Positions 5,402 to 6,419 of a DNA stretch of 6,419 nucleotides are shown piece after piece (position 1 is the first letter of the stretch; each line of letters opens with the position of its first letter). The DNA lies in the NCBI GenBank assembly GCA_018657655.1, contig JABHWQ010000237.1, positions 1 through 6,419 on the forward strand. Direction: 5' to 3'. The notes beneath the pieces were generated by a model that saw only the letters and a list, made by a program, of their open reading frames with translations, had not been told where the DNA came from and made no database searches. The position numbers were made by a program, and so were the translations under genes. This DNA comes from Chloroflexota bacterium. Its GTDB lineage: Bacteria > Chloroflexota > Dehalococcoidia > SZUA-161 > SpSt-899.

Positions 5402-5623
5402 TTGGGAGATAATGCCTCAAAGACTCAGATTTGGACAGCATTGATTGCTGTGCTGATTCTCAAATCTCTCCAGTTCCGCTCCAAATACAATTTGCCACTA
5501 TGCCGTCTCGTGGCTCTGCTTCGCCTGAACCTGTTTTCCTACCGAAATCTTTGGGATTGGCTCAATGATCCCTTCGAAACTCCTCCCAAACTGCCTGACC
5601 CCCAGCTCAGGATGGTATTTTAG
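5402..5623 (+). pseudogene. IS4-family transposase, C-terminal fragment
   Basis: 73 residues that match the extreme C-terminus of IS4-type DDE transposases: NASKTQIWTALIAVLILKSLQFR, then LCRLVALLRLNLFSYRNLWDWLNDPF, a Pro-rich tail and TAG at 5621-5623. KTQIW(T/I)ALIA and LWxWLxxPF are characteristic of this clade. Full-length members are roughly 370-400 aa; the catalytic DDE core lies upstream in such proteins and is entirely absent here, so this is a dead remnant. Upstream of about 5400 the similarity stops, and the minus-strand pseudogene begins at about the same point. The remnant should extend past the stop to the right inverted repeat of the element, perhaps near 5740-5765, but no left end is available for comparison, so I cannot fix it. 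Bases 5624-5846 hold no gene that I can support. Confidence 0.85.
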
Positions 5624-5846
5624 ACAGCATCCGTTATTTCAATCTACCAACACTTTTAAAGGGAGGGGTGGAAAACGAAAATCTTACAAGGAGCTATTTC
5701 TCAAATACGAAAAACCCATCCAAAATCAAGTTTTCAATTTATCTTGGACAGCAATGAATTGACACCCCAATCTTATGCCTTCAGCCCTGCCAATATTCCC
5801 GGCAAATGAGTCCAACCAATCTAGCTTCAATCCGTACGTAGCCGAA

Positions 5847-5876
5847 TTGACAGTTGTTCAGCTCTCATGCTAGAAT
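5847..5876 (+). promoter_or_regulatory. Sigma70-like promoter driving the riboswitch leader
   Basis: TTGACA (5847-5852) is a perfect -35 box; the spacer is 18 bp; TAGAAT (5871-5876) matches 5 of 6 positions and is preceded by TGC, an extended -10 feature. Transcription should start near 5883, about 50 nt before the aptamer. The same TAGAAT -10 with an 18-bp spacer is used before the thymidylate synthase. Confidence 0.7.
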
Positions 5877-5933
5877 ATAGAACCCTAATGGCACAGATAA
5901 ATGTGGCCTGATGGGAACAACTGAAAATTGATC

Positions 5934-6020
5934 GCACGATAAGGGCAAACCCGCCGAAAGGCGGCGACGCAAAACTACGGGTCTACAGCCATATGAGCCA
6001 AGACAGCCGGGTTGCCGTGT
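5934..6020 (+). promoter_or_regulatory. Cyclic-di-GMP-I (GEMM-I) riboswitch aptamer
   Basis: The leader carries the GEMM-I core in order: closing stem CACG (5935-5938) with CGTG (6016-6019); the conserved AGGGCAAACC (5942-5951); a perfect 5-bp stem CCGCC/GGCGG capped by a GAAA tetraloop (5951-5964); GACGCAAA (5966-5973); ACGGGTCT (5977-5984) pairing through GTCT with AGAC (6001-6004); then AGCCGGGTTGCC (6005-6016). GNRA loop, receptor arm and both conserved joining segments are all present, so it should be a working aptamer. The central G of GGGCAAACC suits c-di-GMP better than the A typical of the cGAMP-sensing GEMM-Ib variant (from memory of the Vc2 numbering). An intrinsic terminator starts 17 nt later and a PAS-domain gene 91 nt later, so it probably controls transcription elongation into that gene. 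Confidence 0.93.
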
Positions 6021-6036
6021 ATGACTGTGACTTGTA

Positions 6037-6070
6037 AAAGCCCTTGGGTTGCCCAGCCCGAGGGCTTTTT
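6037..6070 (+). terminator. Intrinsic terminator forming the riboswitch expression platform
   Basis: AAAGCCCTTGGG (6037-6048) pairs with CCCGAGGGCTTT (6057-6068) in a 12-bp stem with one T-G wobble and an 8-nt loop, and the 3' arm runs into T5 (6066-6070). It lies between the aptamer and the PAS gene, in the usual place for a transcriptional OFF or ON platform. The sequence GGGTTGCC (6046-6053) in its 5' arm and loop repeats the 3' segment of the aptamer (6009-6016), which suggests alternative pairing. Confidence 0.9.
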
Positions 6071-6111
6071 ATGTGTTGAAAATAAGTCTGCAATGAAGAA
6101 GATTTGACTCC

Positions 6112-6419
6112 ATGAGAGACGAAAAGAAAACGAAGCCACAACTCATAGATGAACTCTCAGAAATGCGCCGAAAGGTTGATTCGCTTGAAAGTGCGGGGGT
6201 ATACCGTAAGCAGGCTGAAGAATTGTCACGTGGGAGTAAATCTAAATATCAACTGCTGGTTGACAACCTCGCGCAACCACTGACGGTATATGATTCCGAT
6301 GGCCTCATCATCTACCTGAATGGTACAGCTGCCGGTAATTTCGGTATTGAACGTGAACAGGCTATTGGCAAATATCTGCATGACTTTTTTCCTCTAGATT
6401 TCGCCGATACCTATGTTGC
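6112..6419 (+). CDS. PAS-domain sensory protein, N-terminal part (runs off the window)
   Basis: The frame from ATG 6112 is open to the window end (102 codons, no stop). Residues 1-42 are charged with heptad-like spacing (KPQLIDELSEMRRKVDSLES), as in the short coiled coils that precede PAS domains in histidine kinases and diguanylate cyclases. From about residue 45 comes a PAS domain: KYQLLVDNLAQPLTVYDSDG, IIYLNGTAAGNFGI, then AIGKYLHDFFP. There is no signal peptide or membrane segment in the visible part, so it is probably cytosolic. The output domain is out of view: histidine kinase, GGDEF/EAL or LuxR-type are all possible. The RBS is weak (GAAGA about 12 nt upstream). Its leader carries a c-di-GMP riboswitch and terminator, so its synthesis should respond to the cellular c-di-GMP level. 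Confidence 0.9.
   Translation, partial: MRDEKKTKPQLIDELSEMRRKVDSLESAGVYRKQAEELSRGSKSKYQLLVDNLAQPLTVYDSDGLIIYLNGTAAGNFGIEREQAIGKYLHDFFPLDFADTYV

Noticed and set aside
5431..5761. TTGGACAGCA occurs at 5431 and 5744, possibly a direct repeat of the IS element.
   Set aside because: The first copy lies inside the conserved transposase codons for Ile-Trp-Thr-Ala and only 10 bases are exact; chance is sufficient.
5934..6020. cGAMP-specific GEMM-Ib variant.
   Set aside because: The central G of GGGCAAACC is retained, which fits c-di-GMP; not excluded without a binding test.
1..6419. CRISPR array, tRNA, rRNA, prophage or defence genes.
   Set aside because: No regularly spaced repeats, no cloverleaf or rRNA-like stretch and no recognisable defence or phage proteins were seen on either strand.

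Overview
The window looks like an accessory or decaying stretch of a bacterial chromosome with moderate GC. The best guess is a Chloroflexota / Dehalococcoidia-like lineage. This is inferred from the archaeal-type (methanogen/Dehalococcoides-like) thymidylate synthase, the style of the branched-chain-amino-acid-type substrate-binding lipoprotein, and a cysteine-less carboxymuconolactone-decarboxylase-like protein. No rRNA or other phylogenetic marker is present, so the taxonomy is tentative.

Left part (1-930): the tail of an unidentified gene, then a two-gene plus-strand operon of 106 and 107 aa. The first gene is a CMD/AhpD-fold protein without the redox cysteines; the second is a conserved hypothetical. 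A strong Shine-Dalgarno leading into a 22-codon CTG-initiated frame follows, then a GC-rich hairpin terminator. From 934 to 1493 there is no convincing intact gene: only a broken minus-strand frame, a perfect 10-bp inverted repeat and a good sigma70-like promoter (TTGACA-17-TAAACT). That promoter serves an orphan OmpR/PhoB-type response regulator (1494-2198).

Middle (2229-3556, minus strand): a lipoprotein-type ABC substrate-binding protein gene. It can be followed almost end to end by switching frames, but it carries two apparent frameshifts, in-frame TGA and TAA codons and no obvious start. It is a clear pseudogene. A C9 tract separates it from a plus-strand unit containing an archaeal-type thymidylate synthase and a 65-aa unknown small protein; a C10 tract lies just after this unit. 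Next come a second degraded minus-strand gene (about 5398-4709, two in-frame TAG codons) and, abutting its upstream side, a plus-strand remnant of the C-terminus of an IS4-family transposase.

Right end (5847-6419): the best-defined regulatory system in the window. A strong promoter (TTGACA-18-TAGAAT) precedes a GEMM-I (cyclic-di-GMP-I) riboswitch aptamer, an intrinsic terminator, and the beginning of a PAS-domain sensory protein that runs off the window. The GGGTTGCC segment of the aptamer is repeated in the 5' arm and loop of the terminator, so the 5' aptamer strand could pair with either copy. This suggests a simple strand-exchange switch. Overall, signalling genes (response regulator, riboswitch-controlled PAS protein) and a nucleotide-synthesis gene are interspersed with gene debris and a mobile-element remnant.
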